DNA of 49,577 bases from Pelagibius sp. (GCA_028280305.1 JANQMC010000095.1:1-49577), one strand, 5' to 3'; shown: positions 25,546 through 35,395, numbered from the stretch's first letter. Translations and numbers: made by a program. Notes: a model not told the origin generated them from the letters alone.

Positions 25546-26583
25546 ATGATACAGGTAGTTGTTTTGGCCGGTTTACTGGCGGCTGCGGCCTTTGCGGGCG
25601 CCGTAAGTGCCACGGCATCACAGGACACCGGGGGCCAAGACAGCATCGATTTGGAGGCGCTCAGAAGCCTCTACAAGCGCCCGACGGCCATTCCCTTTCC
25701 CGAAAGTGCGCCCTACTCGCCGCAACTCGCAACGCTCGGCAAGATGCTGTTCTTCGATCCGCGCCTCTCCGGCGCCAAGAACATGAACTGCGCGAGCTGC
25801 CACAATCCCTCCTTCGGCTACGAGGCGCCGGTCGAACTGGCGGTGGGCGGCCTCAACGAACCGCTCAGCCGTCACGCGCCGACCACCTTGAACATGGCCT
25901 GGGTCACGCCGCTGTTCTGGGACGGCAGAGCCGCCGACCTGGAAGAACAGGCCGCCGGCCCCATCACGGCGCCGGTGGAAATGAACGGCAAGTTCGACGA
26001 GATCATCGCCACGCTTTCCGACATTGCCGAGTATCGGACCTGGTTCGAGCGCCTGTTTCCGGGAACCGGCGTCAGCCGCGAAACAATCCTGACCGCCATT
26101 GCCACTTACGAGCGGACCATCGTGTCGGGCTGGGCACCCTTCGACCGCTGGATCGATGGCGACGAGGGCGCCATGAGCGCGGCTGCGGTCAATGGTTTTC
26201 GCCTGTTCAATGGAAAGGCGAACTGTGCCGTCTGTCACACCGGCTGGAACTTCACCGACAACCGCTTCCACGACATCGGCCTCTATACGGACGACATCGG
26301 CCGCGCCGCAGTCGATGATTCGATGCCCGGCAACCGCCATGCTTTCAAGACTCCCGGCCTGCGCGACCTGACCTATCGGGCACCCTTCATGCACAACGGT
26401 TCGGTGGCTGATCTGGAAGACGTCATCCGGCACTACGAGTCCGGCGGTGCCGTGAGGCCGTCGCGCTCCGAGCACATGATTCCCTTTGAACTGAGTGATC
26501 GGGAGCGAGATGACCTTCTCGCCTTTTTGCAGGCACTCACCGCCGAGGTCTCGGAAACGCCGATGCCCAATCTTCCCAATTGA
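25546..26583 (+). CDS. Dihaem cytochrome-c peroxidase / MauG family protein
   Basis: The 345-residue protein has an N-terminal Sec signal ([21 protein letters not shown]) and two c-type haem sites, CASCH near residue 85 and CAVCH near 228. Other family motifs are [27 protein letters not shown]-x5-[24 protein letters not shown] and [16 protein letters not shown]. It should act in the periplasm, either reducing H2O2 with electrons from a small cytochrome or, like MauG, oxidising a protein partner. No methylamine dehydrogenase gene is present, so peroxidase activity is the simpler guess. A chemoreceptor gene follows 49 nt downstream. Confidence 0.92.
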   Translation: MIQVVVLAGLLAAAAFAGAVSATASQDTGGQDSIDLEALRSLYKRPTAIPFPESAPYSPQLATLGKMLFFDPRLSGAKNMNCASCHNPSFGYEAPVELAVGGLNEPLSRHAPTTLNMAWVTPLFWDGRAADLEEQAAGPITAPVEMNGKFDEIIATLSDIAEYRTWFERLFPGTGVSRETILTAIATYERTIVSGWAPFDRWIDGDEGAMSAAAVNGFRLFNGKANCAVCHTGWNFTDNRFHDIGLYTDDIGRAAVDDSMPGNRHAFKTPGLRDLTYRAPFMHNGSVADLEDVIRHYESGGAVRPSRSEHMIPFELSDRERDDLLAFLQALTAEVSETPMPNLPN

Positions 26584-26632
26584 AGCACTTAGCGAAACAA
26601 CGCAGCTGAATCACAAGTACCGGGGGCCGACC

Positions 26633-28288
26633 ATGTCGATCAGAACAAAAATATTCCTGCCGTTGCTGAGTGCACTGCTCTTCGCCCTCTTCCTGGCCGG
26701 CTTCATCGCCTTCCAGGCGAAGATGGAGCAGACCAAAGTCGAGGCGATCATCGGCAATGCCCTCTCGGTCAATCAGAGCGCCCAAGCGACGCTGCGCCAC
26801 TTCGAGGGAGCGAACGCGGTGGTCGAGCGGGTCACCGCAATGACCTCGTTCATCGCACCCGAAGAGATCGAAACCGCATTCCGTGCGCAAGCAGCGCCAC
26901 TGGGCGCCACCATCGCCAATCTGCCCGAGGCCGCGCTCTCGGAAGAGATGCGCGCAACGGCCACCGCTCTCAATCAGGCCTACCTTGCCTGGCGGAGCGA
27001 TGCCGAGGTTGTCCTCGGCTTGAAGACGGCTTCCGAAATACCGACCGCGGAGCGTATGGAACGCCACCGCAGGGCCATGATGCTGGCCATCGATGAGGCC
27101 ATCGCCCTGGCAGGCGAGGACGGTACCGGGCAAACCCTGGCCACAGGCATGGCCATGGATGCCGTCTTGCTCTTCAGCCTCGGCCTCGCCTTGGTCCTGA
27201 CATGTCTGGGTATCGGCGGTGCGTTCTTGCTGGCCAGGGGCTTAAGCCGCCCGCTGGTCGACCTCGTCAGCAGTGCGGAGCGCCTAGCCGCAGGCGATAC
27301 CTCGGTCCAATTCGCTCAGGCCGGCCGCAAGGACGAGATCGGCGCCGTTGCCCAGGCCATCGCCGGCTTTCGTGACGGCGTGGTCGAGCGCAGCAAGCTG
27401 GCGGAAAAAGCCGGAGAGGAACAGTCCGCCCGGGAAGCGCGTCAGCGCCGCATTGAAACGCTGATCGACGGCTTCAACGCACAGGCCTCTACCATCTTGA
27501 GTGCTGTCGACGAGAAGATGGCCGTCATGCAGGACACAGCCGCCAGCCTGACCGCCAGCGCCAAAGAGACTTCGGCACGCACCGGCGACGCCACACGTTC
27601 GTCCGGCACTGCCGCCGGCAACGTCGGCTCGGTGGCCTCTGCCGCCGAGGAACTGACGAGTTCAATCCAGGAAATCGCCGGCCAGATTTCCAGCACCTCC
27701 GACAGGATAAGGGCTGCCACCGAAAAGACGCGCCTGACCAACGAAAAGGTTACCGGCCTGTCCGAAGCCGCCGGGCGCATCGGCGACGTGGTGAAGCTGA
27801 TCCAGGACATCGCCGAGCAGACGAACCTTCTGGCCCTCAACGCCACCATCGAAGCCGCCCGCGCCGGTGAAGCCGGCAAGGGCTTCGCCGTCGTCGCCAG
27901 CGAAGTGAAGGCCCTGGCGAATCAGACCGCCAGTGCCACAGATGAAATTTCCAACCAGATCGCCGGCATTCAGGGATCGACCGGCGAGGCCGTGGACGCC
28001 ATCGTCGCCATTGCCGAGACGATGGAGGAAATCAACACCGCCGCCGGTTCGATTTCCTCGGCCATCGAGCATCAGGGCGAAGCGACCAAAGGCATCTGCG
28101 AGAATGTCGAACTGGCGTCCAGTTGCACCGGCGATGTCGACCGCAACATCGGCATGGTCTCCAACGCCGTCGCAACCACCGCCGACTCTGCCGATGCAGT
28201 GACAAAGAATGCCCATGACGTCCGCCAGCAGACTCATGCGCTGAAAAGCGAGGTCGAGCGCTTCCTGAGCGATGTTGCGGCTGCCTAA
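26633..28288 (+). CDS. Methyl-accepting chemotaxis protein
   Basis: The 551-residue protein has an N-terminal membrane helix (about 9-29), a periplasmic helical part of about 140 residues, a second helix (about 174-197), a HAMP domain ([19 protein letters not shown]..) and a long coiled-coil signalling domain. The hairpin tip [19 protein letters not shown] (about 395-413) is fully conserved and would contact CheA and CheW. The ligand domain resembles a four-helix bundle with no haem motif or PAS domain. I see no C-terminal CheR-tethering pentapeptide. The ATG at 26633 was chosen because the first membrane helix follows at once. It probably shares a transcript with the peroxidase. Confidence 0.93.
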   Translation: MSIRTKIFLPLLSALLFALFLAGFIAFQAKMEQTKVEAIIGNALSVNQSAQATLRHFEGANAVVERVTAMTSFIAPEEIETAFRAQAAPLGATIANLPEAALSEEMRATATALNQAYLAWRSDAEVVLGLKTASEIPTAERMERHRRAMMLAIDEAIALAGEDGTGQTLATGMAMDAVLLFSLGLALVLTCLGIGGAFLLARGLSRPLVDLVSSAERLAAGDTSVQFAQAGRKDEIGAVAQAIAGFRDGVVERSKLAEKAGEEQSAREARQRRIETLIDGFNAQASTILSAVDEKMAVMQDTAASLTASAKETSARTGDATRSSGTAAGNVGSVASAAEELTSSIQEIAGQISSTSDRIRAATEKTRLTNEKVTGLSEAAGRIGDVVKLIQDIAEQTNLLALNATIEAARAGEAGKGFAVVASEVKALANQTASATDEISNQIAGIQGSTGEAVDAIVAIAETMEEINTAAGSISSAIEHQGEATKGICENVELASSCTGDVDRNIGMVSNAVATTADSADAVTKNAHDVRQQTHALKSEVERFLSDVAAA

Positions 28289-28302
28289 AACCGGCCTGTC
28301 TT

Positions 28303-29472
28303 TCAGGCAGCACGCCAACGGGTCAGGGCATAAAGCCCGAGACCGGCGAGCAATCCCCAAAAGGCGCTGCCCACCCCCAGGAAAGAAAGACCCGAGGCCG
28401 TGACGACAAAGGTCACCACCGCGGCCAGCCGATCCTCCGTCTCTTCCAAGGCGCCGGTCAGGGCCGACGCAAAGGGTCCGAGCAGGGCGAGCCCGGCAAC
28501 CGCCAGGATCAGATAGGTCGGCAGGGCCAGCACGAAGACCGTAATGACCGGCGCAACCAAGCCAAAGAGGACATAGAAGATGCCGGAGACCAGGGCCGCC
28601 CAGTAACGGCGCTGCGGATCGGCATGGGCATCGGGACCGGCGCAGAGTGCCGCCGTGATCGCCGCCATGTTCACCGCATGCCCGCCAAAGGGCGCCGAGA
28701 GCAGGCTGAAGACCCCGGTCGCGGCGAAAAGCGGCCCTGGCGTCGGGTGGTAGCCATTCGCTTTCAGGACGGCAATGCCGGGAATGTTCTGCGAGGCCAT
28801 GGTGACGATGAAAAGCGGGAGCGCGATACCGATTGCGGCCGCCAGCGAAAACTCGGGCACGACCAGCACCGGTTGGGGAATGAGATAAGCGGGCTCAAAG
28901 GGCGGCAGCTCGTTGGTCAAGAGGATCACAACGATGGTGACGACCAGGGCGGCGGGCACGGCATAGAGCCGCTTGAACCGCCAGACCAGGGCCCAGGTGA
29001 GAATGATGGGCAGGGCCAATGCGGGGCCCTCCGCGACCGCCTGCACCGGCGCCAGGCAGAAGGTGAGCATGACCCCCGCCAGCATGGCATTGGCCAGCGA
29101 GGCCGGGATTGCGGCAACCCAGCGCCCCAAGGGCTTCCAAAGGCCCGAGAGAACGATGAGAGCGGCACAGACCATGAAAGCGCCGACAGCGGCCGCGAAG
29201 CCACCCTGCAGCGGCCCGGTGGTCGCCAGCAGGGCCGCCCCCGGCGTCGACCAGGCAATGCTGACCGGCAGCTTTGTCTTGAGGCTGAGCAAGATCCCGC
29301 AGAGCCCCATGGCGAGGGACAAAGCCATAAGGCCGGAGGCCGCTTCGGCGGGGCTCGCGCCAATGCCGTCCAGCCCCTGCAACACCACCGCAAAGGAGCC
29401 GGCAAAGCCGATCAGCGCCGCCAGAAACCCGGCACTCGCCGCCTGCAGGGAGAAGTCACTGAACCGGCTCAT
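28303..29472 (-). CDS. BenE family (benzoate:H+ symporter-like) membrane transporter
   Basis: The 389-residue protein has about 12 membrane helices and the BenE pattern: FSLQAASAGFLAALIGFAGSF at the N-terminus, SIAWSTPGAALLATTGP near 70, IVTMASQNIPGIAVLKANGY near 217 and FGGHAVNMAAITAALCAG near 262. The family has the nucleobase-transporter (UraA-like) fold and is named for a benzoate symporter. Here it begins only 15 nt after dgcA stops, on the same strand. That suggests its cargo is linked to D-glutamate or a related acid, rather than benzoate. The cargo is inference. Confidence 0.9.
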   Translation of the reverse strand: MSRFSDFSLQAASAGFLAALIGFAGSFAVVLQGLDGIGASPAEAASGLMALSLAMGLCGILLSLKTKLPVSIAWSTPGAALLATTGPLQGGFAAAVGAFMVCAALIVLSGLWKPLGRWVAAIPASLANAMLAGVMLTFCLAPVQAVAEGPALALPIILTWALVWRFKRLYAVPAALVVTIVVILLTNELPPFEPAYLIPQPVLVVPEFSLAAAIGIALPLFIVTMASQNIPGIAVLKANGYHPTPGPLFAATGVFSLLSAPFGGHAVNMAAITAALCAGPDAHADPQRRYWAALVSGIFYVLFGLVAPVITVFVLALPTYLILAVAGLALLGPFASALTGALEETEDRLAAVVTFVVTASGLSFLGVGSAFWGLLAGLGLYALTRWRAA

Positions 29473-29487
29473 GGATCCAGGGCCCTG

Positions 29488-30477
29488 TCAGCCCCACAAG
29501 GCGGCTTCGGGCGGATAAACCAAGCCACCGTCGAAGCGCAGGCCGTCGGGCCGGTCACCGTCCAGAAGCAGGGGGCCGTCAAGATCGACCACCGGCGCTC
29601 CCTGCGCCAGGATCACCGCCGGGGCCATGGCAAGGGAGGTCGCCACCATGCAGCCGATCATGATGCCGAAACCCTCGGCCTTGGCCGCTTGCTTCAGCTT
29701 AAGGGCCTCGGTCAGGCCGCCGGTCTTGTCGAGCTTGATATTGATCATGTCATAGCGCCCCTTCAGCCCAGGCAGGGTTGCCGTGTCATGGCAGGACTCG
29801 TCGGCGCAAACCGGGACCGGCCGTTTCATGCCGGCCAGCGCTTCGTCCTCCCCCGCCGGCAGCGGCTGCTCGATCATCTCGACGCCGAGCACCGCCAGTT
29901 GCGGCGCCAGTTGCGCATAGTCCGCCGCCGACCAGCCCTCGTTGGCGTCGACGATGATCCGGGCCTTGGGCGCCTGTTCGCGCACCGCGGCGACGCGCGC
30001 CATGTCGTCCGGTCCGGCAAGCTTCAGTTTCAGCAGCGGGCGGTCCGCATTCGCCGCCGCCGCCTTGCTCATGTTCTCCACCGTATCGAGGGAGAGCGTG
30101 TAGGCGGTCGTTACCGGCCCCGGTGCCGAAGCGCCGATGAGTTGCCAATGGGGATGACCGGCCTGCTTGGCCTCAATATCCCAGAAGGCGCAGTCCACCG
30201 CGTTGCGGGCAGCACCGGCCTTCAGAACGTCCTGAAGGCCCAGACGGTCGAGGCCCTGTTCCAAGCGCCCGCGCAGCGACTCGATGTCGGCAACGACACC
30301 TTCAATGGTCTCGCCATAGCGGGTGTAGGGCACGGCCTCGCCGCGACCGGTATGAACACCGTCACTCAATTCGACCAGCACCACATCGGCAGCGGTCTTG
30401 CTGCCGCGAGAGATGGTAAAGCTGCCGCGGATCGGCCATGATTCGGTTTTGACGCTGAGGCTGACCACGTCAGGCAT
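29488..30477 (-). CDS. dgcA: N-acetyl-D-glutamate racemase DgcA (enolase superfamily; dipeptide-epimerase-like)
   Basis: The 329-residue product is a muconate-lactonizing-enzyme-type member of the enolase superfamily. The first catalytic lysine is in PLLKLKLAG (K-x-K). The metal acids are in IIVDANEGW, EMIEQPLP and VCADESCHD, and the second lysine is in INIKLDKTGGL. By sequence alone this resembles L-Ala-D/L-Glu epimerase. The gene just upstream (8-nt overlap) encodes a DgcN-type protein, and this pair is known from marine bacteria that use D-glutamate: DgcN acetylates it and DgcA racemises the N-acetyl form. The context makes DgcA the better call. Confidence 0.85.
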   Translation of the reverse strand: MPDVVSLSVKTESWPIRGSFTISRGSKTAADVVLVELSDGVHTGRGEAVPYTRYGETIEGVVADIESLRGRLEQGLDRLGLQDVLKAGAARNAVDCAFWDIEAKQAGHPHWQLIGASAPGPVTTAYTLSLDTVENMSKAAAANADRPLLKLKLAGPDDMARVAAVREQAPKARIIVDANEGWSAADYAQLAPQLAVLGVEMIEQPLPAGEDEALAGMKRPVPVCADESCHDTATLPGLKGRYDMINIKLDKTGGLTEALKLKQAAKAEGFGIMIGCMVATSLAMAPAVILAQGAPVVDLDGPLLLDGDRPDGLRFDGGLVYPPEAALWG

Positions 30478-31474
30478 CTTGCAGGCGGTCGACCAGCGGC
30501 TTCACCCCCTCAACGAAGGGGTCGACCGTCGGCAGCTCGAAGTCAGCTTCCAGCCGGCGCAGGTAAGCCTCCACGGCAGACTCATGCATCTGCGACGTAT
30601 TCACCGCGATGCCGACAAAGCGCACGTCGGGGTTGGTCAGCCTGGCTGCAGCCAGATTGGCTTCCATACAGGCCTGAAGGGTCGGCAGGTTGAAGTCCGG
30701 CAAGCCGCGCATGTGCTGGCGTGTCGGCTCGTGGCAGAGGATCAGGGCATCGGGCTGGGCGCCGTGCAGCAGCCCCATGGAAACACCAGCGAAAGACGCG
30801 TGAAACAGGGAGCCCTGGCCCTCCACGATATCCCAGTGGTCATCATCGTTGGCCGGCGAGAGGTATTCGACGGCCCCGGAAATGAAGTCAGCCACGACCG
30901 CATCGATCGAGACCCCCTGCCCGGCGATCAGGATGCCGGTCTGGCCGGTGGCGCGAAAGTCGGCCTTCATACCGCGATCCAGCATCTCCTTTTCCACCGC
31001 CAGGGTGGTGTACATCTTGCCGACGGAACAATCGGTGCCGACTGCGAGCAGGCGCTTACCGGGGCGCTTGCTGCCGCTTGCAACCTCGAACTCACGGGTA
31101 GGGTGGCGCACGTCGAAGAGCTGGCAGCCATGCTGTTCGGCGGCAGCCTTCAACAACGGCACATCGACCAGCCGATTGTGCAAACCGGCAGCAATGTCGA
31201 AGCCCAGCAGCATCGCTTTTTCGAGAACCGAGATCCAAGCCTCCGAGAAGACGCCGCCGCGGTTGGCGACGCCGATCACCAGGGTCTTGGCGCCGGCTTC
31301 CCTGGCTGCCTCCAGACTCAGGTCCGGCAGTCCGAGATCGGCTTTACAGCCCTCCAGGCGAAGCTGCCCGACGCACCAGTCCGGGCGCCAATGCGCGATG
31401 CCCTGTGCGGTCTTTGCCGCCAACTGGTCCGGCGCATCGCCGAGAAACAAAAGGTATGGATGCTCGATTGCCAT
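30470..31474 (-). CDS. dgcN: D-glutamate N-acetyltransferase DgcN (DUF1611 family)
   Basis: The 334-residue product belongs to the DUF1611 family. It has an N-terminal Rossmann-like part with PYLLFLGDAPDQLAAKTAQG, then LVIGVANRGG, and a P-loop-like AVGTDCSVGKMYTTLAVEKEM near 193. Later segments are ATGQTGILIAGQGVSIDAVVADF, VEGQGSLFHASFAGVSMGLLHG and LCHEPTRQHMRG. DgcN has been described as the acetyltransferase that starts D-glutamate catabolism together with DgcA. It is the first gene of the leftward set dgcN-dgcA-transporter. No DgcR-type regulator is beside it; the next gene on the other side is a divergent MATE exporter. Confidence 0.86.
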   Translation of the reverse strand: MAIEHPYLLFLGDAPDQLAAKTAQGIAHWRPDWCVGQLRLEGCKADLGLPDLSLEAAREAGAKTLVIGVANRGGVFSEAWISVLEKAMLLGFDIAAGLHNRLVDVPLLKAAAEQHGCQLFDVRHPTREFEVASGSKRPGKRLLAVGTDCSVGKMYTTLAVEKEMLDRGMKADFRATGQTGILIAGQGVSIDAVVADFISGAVEYLSPANDDDHWDIVEGQGSLFHASFAGVSMGLLHGAQPDALILCHEPTRQHMRGLPDFNLPTLQACMEANLAAARLTNPDVRFVGIAVNTSQMHESAVEAYLRRLEADFELPTVDPFVEGVKPLVDRLQDA

Positions 31475-31694
31475 ATGCCCCTAAACCCCGTCATAGGCGG
31501 GGCCGCCACGCCAGGCCGCAGCAGCCCCTCGATTGATTGCCGGCTCGACTGAACCCTGCCGCCCCATCCGGAGCAGCGCGGCATCTTAGGGACATCGGAG
31601 CGCCGCGCCAAGCTGAGCGAAACGGTTTTAACCGCCTTTTGGCTGCCCTATGATCCCCGGCCCCGCTCTGTCAGCCACCCGACTGCCCGGAACC

Positions 31695-33104
31695 ATGACC
31701 GAAGAGCCCGAAAGGCAATCCCCAAAAAAGGGTGCGTCCGCCGACACGGATACCGCCTTGGCGCGACCCGGGGACCAGAGCGGCAACTGGCATCGCCGGG
31801 TCTGGGCCCTGGCAGCGCCCATTATGCTGGCCAATCTGACCACGCCGCTGCTGGGCGCGGTGGATACCGCCGTCGTCGGCCATCTGCCGGACCCCCGCTT
31901 CATCGGCGGGGTCGCGGTCGGCAGTTTGATCTTCAGCTTCCTGTTCTGGGGTTTCGGCTTCCTTCGGATGGGCACGACGGGCTTCACGGCCCAGGCCTTC
32001 GGCGCCGGCAACACCGCCGAGCTGCGCGCCGCCCTGCTTCGTCCCCTGGTTCTCGCCGGGGGCTTCGGCCTGCTGATCATCCTGCTGCAGGTGCCGGTGC
32101 GATCCTTCGCGCTCTGGGCCGTCGACGCCAGCCCCGCGGTGAGCGGCGAGGCGGCGGCCTATTTCGACGTCCGCATCTGGTCGGCACCGGCAGCTCTGAC
32201 GAATTTCACCGTGCTGGGCTGGCTGCTGGGCGTTCAACGGGCCCGTACCGCTCTGCTGCTGCAGATCGTCCTCAACGGCATCAACATCGTGCTGGATCTG
32301 GTCTTCGTGCTCGGTTTCGGCTGGGGCGTGGCCGGTGTCGCCTGGGCAACCTTGGTCGCCGAGGTGACGGCCGCACTGCTGGGTATCGGCATCGTCCTGC
32401 ACAGTCTCGGCCGCCTGCCCGACCGCGAGGACCTGAAGCGTTTGCTGGAACGCGGGCCGCTGATCGCCCTTTTCAAGGTCAACACCGATATCTTTCTCAG
32501 GACCATCATGCTGCTCCTGGCTTTCGGCGTCTTTACCTCCCAGGGCGCCGGCCTTGGCGATCTGACGCTGGCCGGCAATGCCGTCCTGCTGCAGTTCCAG
32601 ACTGTCATCGCTCATGGCCTCGACGGCCTTGCCCATGCGGTGGAGATCCTGGCCGGCGGGGCCTATGGCGCAAAGAACCGCCGAACCTTTCGCCAGGCGG
32701 TCATGATCTGCGGCCTCTGGTCGCTGGCAGCCGCCGTCCTGCTCAGCCTGATTTTCGCTGCTCTGGGGCCGCTCATCATCGCGCTGTTCACGGATATCGT
32801 GGCGGTTCGCGAGGCCGCAGGCAGCTATCTCTGGTGGGTGGTGCTGTCGCCCCTGGTGTCGGTCTGGAGCTACCTGCTGGACGGCGTGTTTATCGGCGCA
32901 ACCCGCACCGCCGCCATGCGCAACGCCATGGTGCTTTCCCTCGGCTGCTTCCTGGCGGCAACCTGGATATTGACCCCGATGCTCGGCAACCACGGCCTCT
33001 GGCTGAGTTTCACGATTTTCATGATCGCCCGGGCGATCACGCTGGGCCTCTACTACCCGGCCCTGGAGCGCAGCGCCACGGACGAGACGGCCGGCAAGGT
33101 TTAA
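31695..33104 (+). CDS. MATE family efflux transporter (DinF-like)
   Basis: I chose the ATG at 31695 (469 residues); an ATG at 31650 would add 15 residues and cannot be excluded. About 12 membrane helices are seen. MATE motifs include RVWALAAPIMLANLTTPLLGAVDTAVVGHL at the start, FGFLRMGTTGFTAQAFGAGN near 95 and LGWLLGVQRARTALLLQIVLNGINI near 175. The repeat in the second half is DGLAHAVEILAGGAYGAKNRR. These carriers export drugs or metabolites in exchange for H+ or Na+. The sequence falls in the DinF branch. It is divergent from dgcN. Confidence 0.92.
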   Translation: MTEEPERQSPKKGASADTDTALARPGDQSGNWHRRVWALAAPIMLANLTTPLLGAVDTAVVGHLPDPRFIGGVAVGSLIFSFLFWGFGFLRMGTTGFTAQAFGAGNTAELRAALLRPLVLAGGFGLLIILLQVPVRSFALWAVDASPAVSGEAAAYFDVRIWSAPAALTNFTVLGWLLGVQRARTALLLQIVLNGINIVLDLVFVLGFGWGVAGVAWATLVAEVTAALLGIGIVLHSLGRLPDREDLKRLLERGPLIALFKVNTDIFLRTIMLLLAFGVFTSQGAGLGDLTLAGNAVLLQFQTVIAHGLDGLAHAVEILAGGAYGAKNRRTFRQAVMICGLWSLAAAVLLSLIFAALGPLIIALFTDIVAVREAAGSYLWWVVLSPLVSVWSYLLDGVFIGATRTAAMRNAMVLSLGCFLAATWILTPMLGNHGLWLSFTIFMIARAITLGLYYPALERSATDETAGKV

Positions 33105-33132
33105 GGAAAGTTGGGTTTAAGAAAGGCGGGTG

Positions 33133-33717
33133 TCAGACGGCCAGGCGCGGACGGCTCAGCGGCCGCAGCGGCTGATCGAACAGGGCATCCAGTATCGCAC
33201 CGCCGTCATCGATCGCCGCCGCGTCGCAATGGAACGTTGCAAAGCGAAGCGCCCAAACCGGCAGCCCCTGTTTGGCCAGCGTGGTTTGAAGGCGTTGTAT
33301 CAGCACCTGTTCAGCCGAAGTATCGTCTTCCACCTCTGGCGGGTGAATAAAGACGACAATCAACGAACCGTCACGGGTTGGCTCAGCGATCAGATAAGCA
33401 TCGTCGATCGCCACCAAACGGCCATCGCTGCCTTGACGCAGCCCTATGCGACAGAGCGAAAGACGCAGGTGCAGCCCGCGCAACCGCCGCAAGCTGTCTT
33501 TGATGCCATCGGGGACGGAGTGCGCCGGCCGGGCTGTCGGGCCACCCGGCCGGCGTAGGGGAAGCTCGGGGGAGAACCCGAAGGGAGGGGCCGTCAGAAT
33601 GCTTCCCCTGTCTCGTTCCATAGAAGCCTTCATCCGGTCGAGTCGCGTCACCGCCGGGCCGACGGGGGCGCCACCAAAATCAGACCCTTGAGAACCTTGT
33701 TTGCTCCGCATCGCCAT
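33133..33717 (-). CDS. Hypothetical protein downstream of the sensor kinase
   Basis: I do not recognise this 194-residue protein. The start is uncertain: ATG at 33717, ATG at 33711 or a TTG at 33753. The first 70 residues are basic, proline-rich and poorly ordered. The rest alternates beta and alpha segments, with LRLSLCRIGLRQGSDGRLVAIDDAY, LIVVFIHPPEVEDD and VLIQRLQTTLAKQGLPVWALRFATF, which looks like a small folded domain. It lies 118 nt after the histidine kinase on the same strand. Codon use looks normal, and the reading frame opposite it looks like an empty shadow. Confidence 0.6.
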   Translation of the reverse strand: MAMRSKQGSQGSDFGGAPVGPAVTRLDRMKASMERDRGSILTAPPFGFSPELPLRRPGGPTARPAHSVPDGIKDSLRRLRGLHLRLSLCRIGLRQGSDGRLVAIDDAYLIAEPTRDGSLIVVFIHPPEVEDDTSAEQVLIQRLQTTLAKQGLPVWALRFATFHCDAAAIDDGGAILDALFDQPLRPLSRPRLAV

Positions 33718-33835
33718 CAATCTAGCCGGAGACACAACCAGGCGGTGCGTCAAAGTTGTGGCGAAGAACGGTACAAAAACCGCTCAATTCGCTTAGCAAT
33801 TCTGCAATAAATATGGGTAGTTATGACCCGATGGG

Positions 33836-35392
33836 CTAAGCCGCCAGGGGAAATCGCATCACCATGGCGAGGCCCCCGTCAGGACGATTTTCCGCACGGA
33901 CACTGCCGCCAATCGCCTGAAGGTTGCGACGGACGATCCACAAACCGATGCCCATATGGGGGCTGCCTTCACCCCCATCCGCGGCGGGATCGTTGGTCGC
34001 GGGCTGGGAGCGCAGGGAAACGTAGCGCTCGAAGATCCGTGTCAGTTCGCCGTGCGGGACACCGGGCCCGCGATCGAGCAGGGAAAGCTCGGCGCGGTCA
34101 TTCACCTTGCGCAGTTCGACGATGATCTTCGATCCGTCCGGTGAAACCTCGACGGCATTGTCGATGACGTTCTCCAGAACCGTTTCCAGCAGATCTTCGC
34201 CGGCAAGAACCGAGACTTCCGGTTGCAGCCGGGCGTCGAGGATAAGCCGCCGGCTGGCGAAGGTATCGGCATAGGCGGCGAGCATGCGCTCCAGCATCTC
34301 TGTCAGGCTGATACGCTGCCGCGGCGGGTCCAACAACTCGGCCGTGGTCTCTTCCAGGCGGCGGGCATAGGCAACCAGATGATCGAGGCGGTCGATGGAG
34401 ACCTCGAGAACATCCAGAGCCCGCTGCCCGCGCACCTCTTCGGGGGCGACCAAGCGCCGCAACGGCTCCAGCGACTGGCGCATGATGGCGATCGGCGTCT
34501 TGAAGGCATGGGCGTTGTCTTCAGCTGCCAGACGGATGCTCTCGGCCGAATCCTGCAGCGCCAGGGTCATACGGTCGAATTCCTCGGCAACCGGCGCCAG
34601 TTCCGGCACCCGGTTCTGATTTCCGAAGCTGACGTGGCCCGAGTTGCCGGTGCGGATGGAGCGGGCAAGAAAGCGGAAGCGTGTCAGGCCGCGCCAGATC
34701 GAGATGAAAAGGCCGATGGTGAAGATCGCCATGGCGAAGTAGATCGCGGCGGCAATCCGCACCTCGATCGTTTTCCAATAGGGCTGATCGATGGATGTGC
34801 CGAGAAACTCCGCCGTGGAGTGGGTGGTAATCACCGCCCAGCAGCCGGCGTTGGTGTTGATCGGCGTGATCGAGGTCAGCAACTCCTCCTCGCCGGAGGG
34901 GCGCCGATGGCGCAGGGCCATGGAAAGTTCGCCCCAGCAGCTTTGAGCGAGATTGTCAAAAACGCCGCGTTCAACCAGGCGGTCGCGCTCTTCGGTCAGC
35001 TCCGTCGGTGCAATGGTCGGCTGGGAAGCAACGAAGAAAAAACTCTCAGCCCCGTACTCGCCGGTCGGCCTGAAGAGAATCTTCACCCCCGTCTGATCGG
35101 TGGCGAAGCGCGCCACCTCGTCATTCAGCAGGGGCAGCGAGGAGACCTCCTGCTGTTCCAGCAAGGGGCGCAGGCTTTCCGCCACCACACGGCCCTGTTC
35201 ACGCACGCTCTCGATCAGGAGAAAGCGCTTCTCGGCATCGGCCTCGCGGAACTGTGTGTAGAGGATGACCGGCACGGCGCAGAAGATGATCAGCAAAAGC
35301 ACCAGCTTGCTGACGAGCGAGCGGAAGGGGAGCCCGAGGTAAAACCCGCGGGGGGGCGCAGAAGAAATCGGCCCTTCCACCCGTGCGACCAC
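33836..35392 (-). CDS. Sensor histidine kinase with periplasmic sensor domain and HAMP
   Basis: The GTG-started product has 518 residues: membrane helix about 26-46, a periplasmic domain of about 160 residues, a second helix about 213-232, a HAMP-like linker and a kinase core. The phospho-acceptor histidine is in EDNAHAFKTPIAIMRQSLEPL, an H-box nearer to the PhoQ kind (H-x-x-KTP) than to the common SHELRTPL. ATP-binding boxes follow: N in LENVIDNAVEVSP, G1 LDRGPGVP and G2 MGIGLWIVRRN. The response regulator gene lies 3 nt upstream, so they form a pair. The signal sensed is unknown. Confidence 0.92.
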   Translation of the reverse strand: MVARVEGPISSAPPRGFYLGLPFRSLVSKLVLLLIIFCAVPVILYTQFREADAEKRFLLIESVREQGRVVAESLRPLLEQQEVSSLPLLNDEVARFATDQTGVKILFRPTGEYGAESFFFVASQPTIAPTELTEERDRLVERGVFDNLAQSCWGELSMALRHRRPSGEEELLTSITPINTNAGCWAVITTHSTAEFLGTSIDQPYWKTIEVRIAAAIYFAMAIFTIGLFISIWRGLTRFRFLARSIRTGNSGHVSFGNQNRVPELAPVAEEFDRMTLALQDSAESIRLAAEDNAHAFKTPIAIMRQSLEPLRRLVAPEEVRGQRALDVLEVSIDRLDHLVAYARRLEETTAELLDPPRQRISLTEMLERMLAAYADTFASRRLILDARLQPEVSVLAGEDLLETVLENVIDNAVEVSPDGSKIIVELRKVNDRAELSLLDRGPGVPHGELTRIFERYVSLRSQPATNDPAADGGEGSPHMGIGLWIVRRNLQAIGGSVRAENRPDGGLAMVMRFPLAA

Positions 35393-35395
35393 GAC

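Noticed and set aside
28294..28308. GCCTG-TCTTT-CAGGC hairpin after the chemoreceptor as a terminator
   Set aside because: The stem has only five pairs, no T-tract follows, and it overlaps the end of the transporter gene on the other strand.
29488..30477. Calling the enolase-superfamily enzyme a muropeptide L-Ala-D/L-Glu epimerase
   Set aside because: The active-site motifs allow it, but coupling to dgcN makes N-acetyl-D-glutamate racemase the better reading.
30398..31552. A 384-codon plus-strand open frame
   Set aside because: Antisense to dgcN, which has clear family motifs.
31671..32993. A 440-codon minus-strand open frame
   Set aside because: Shadow of the MATE gene; low-complexity Gln/Asp/Gly product.
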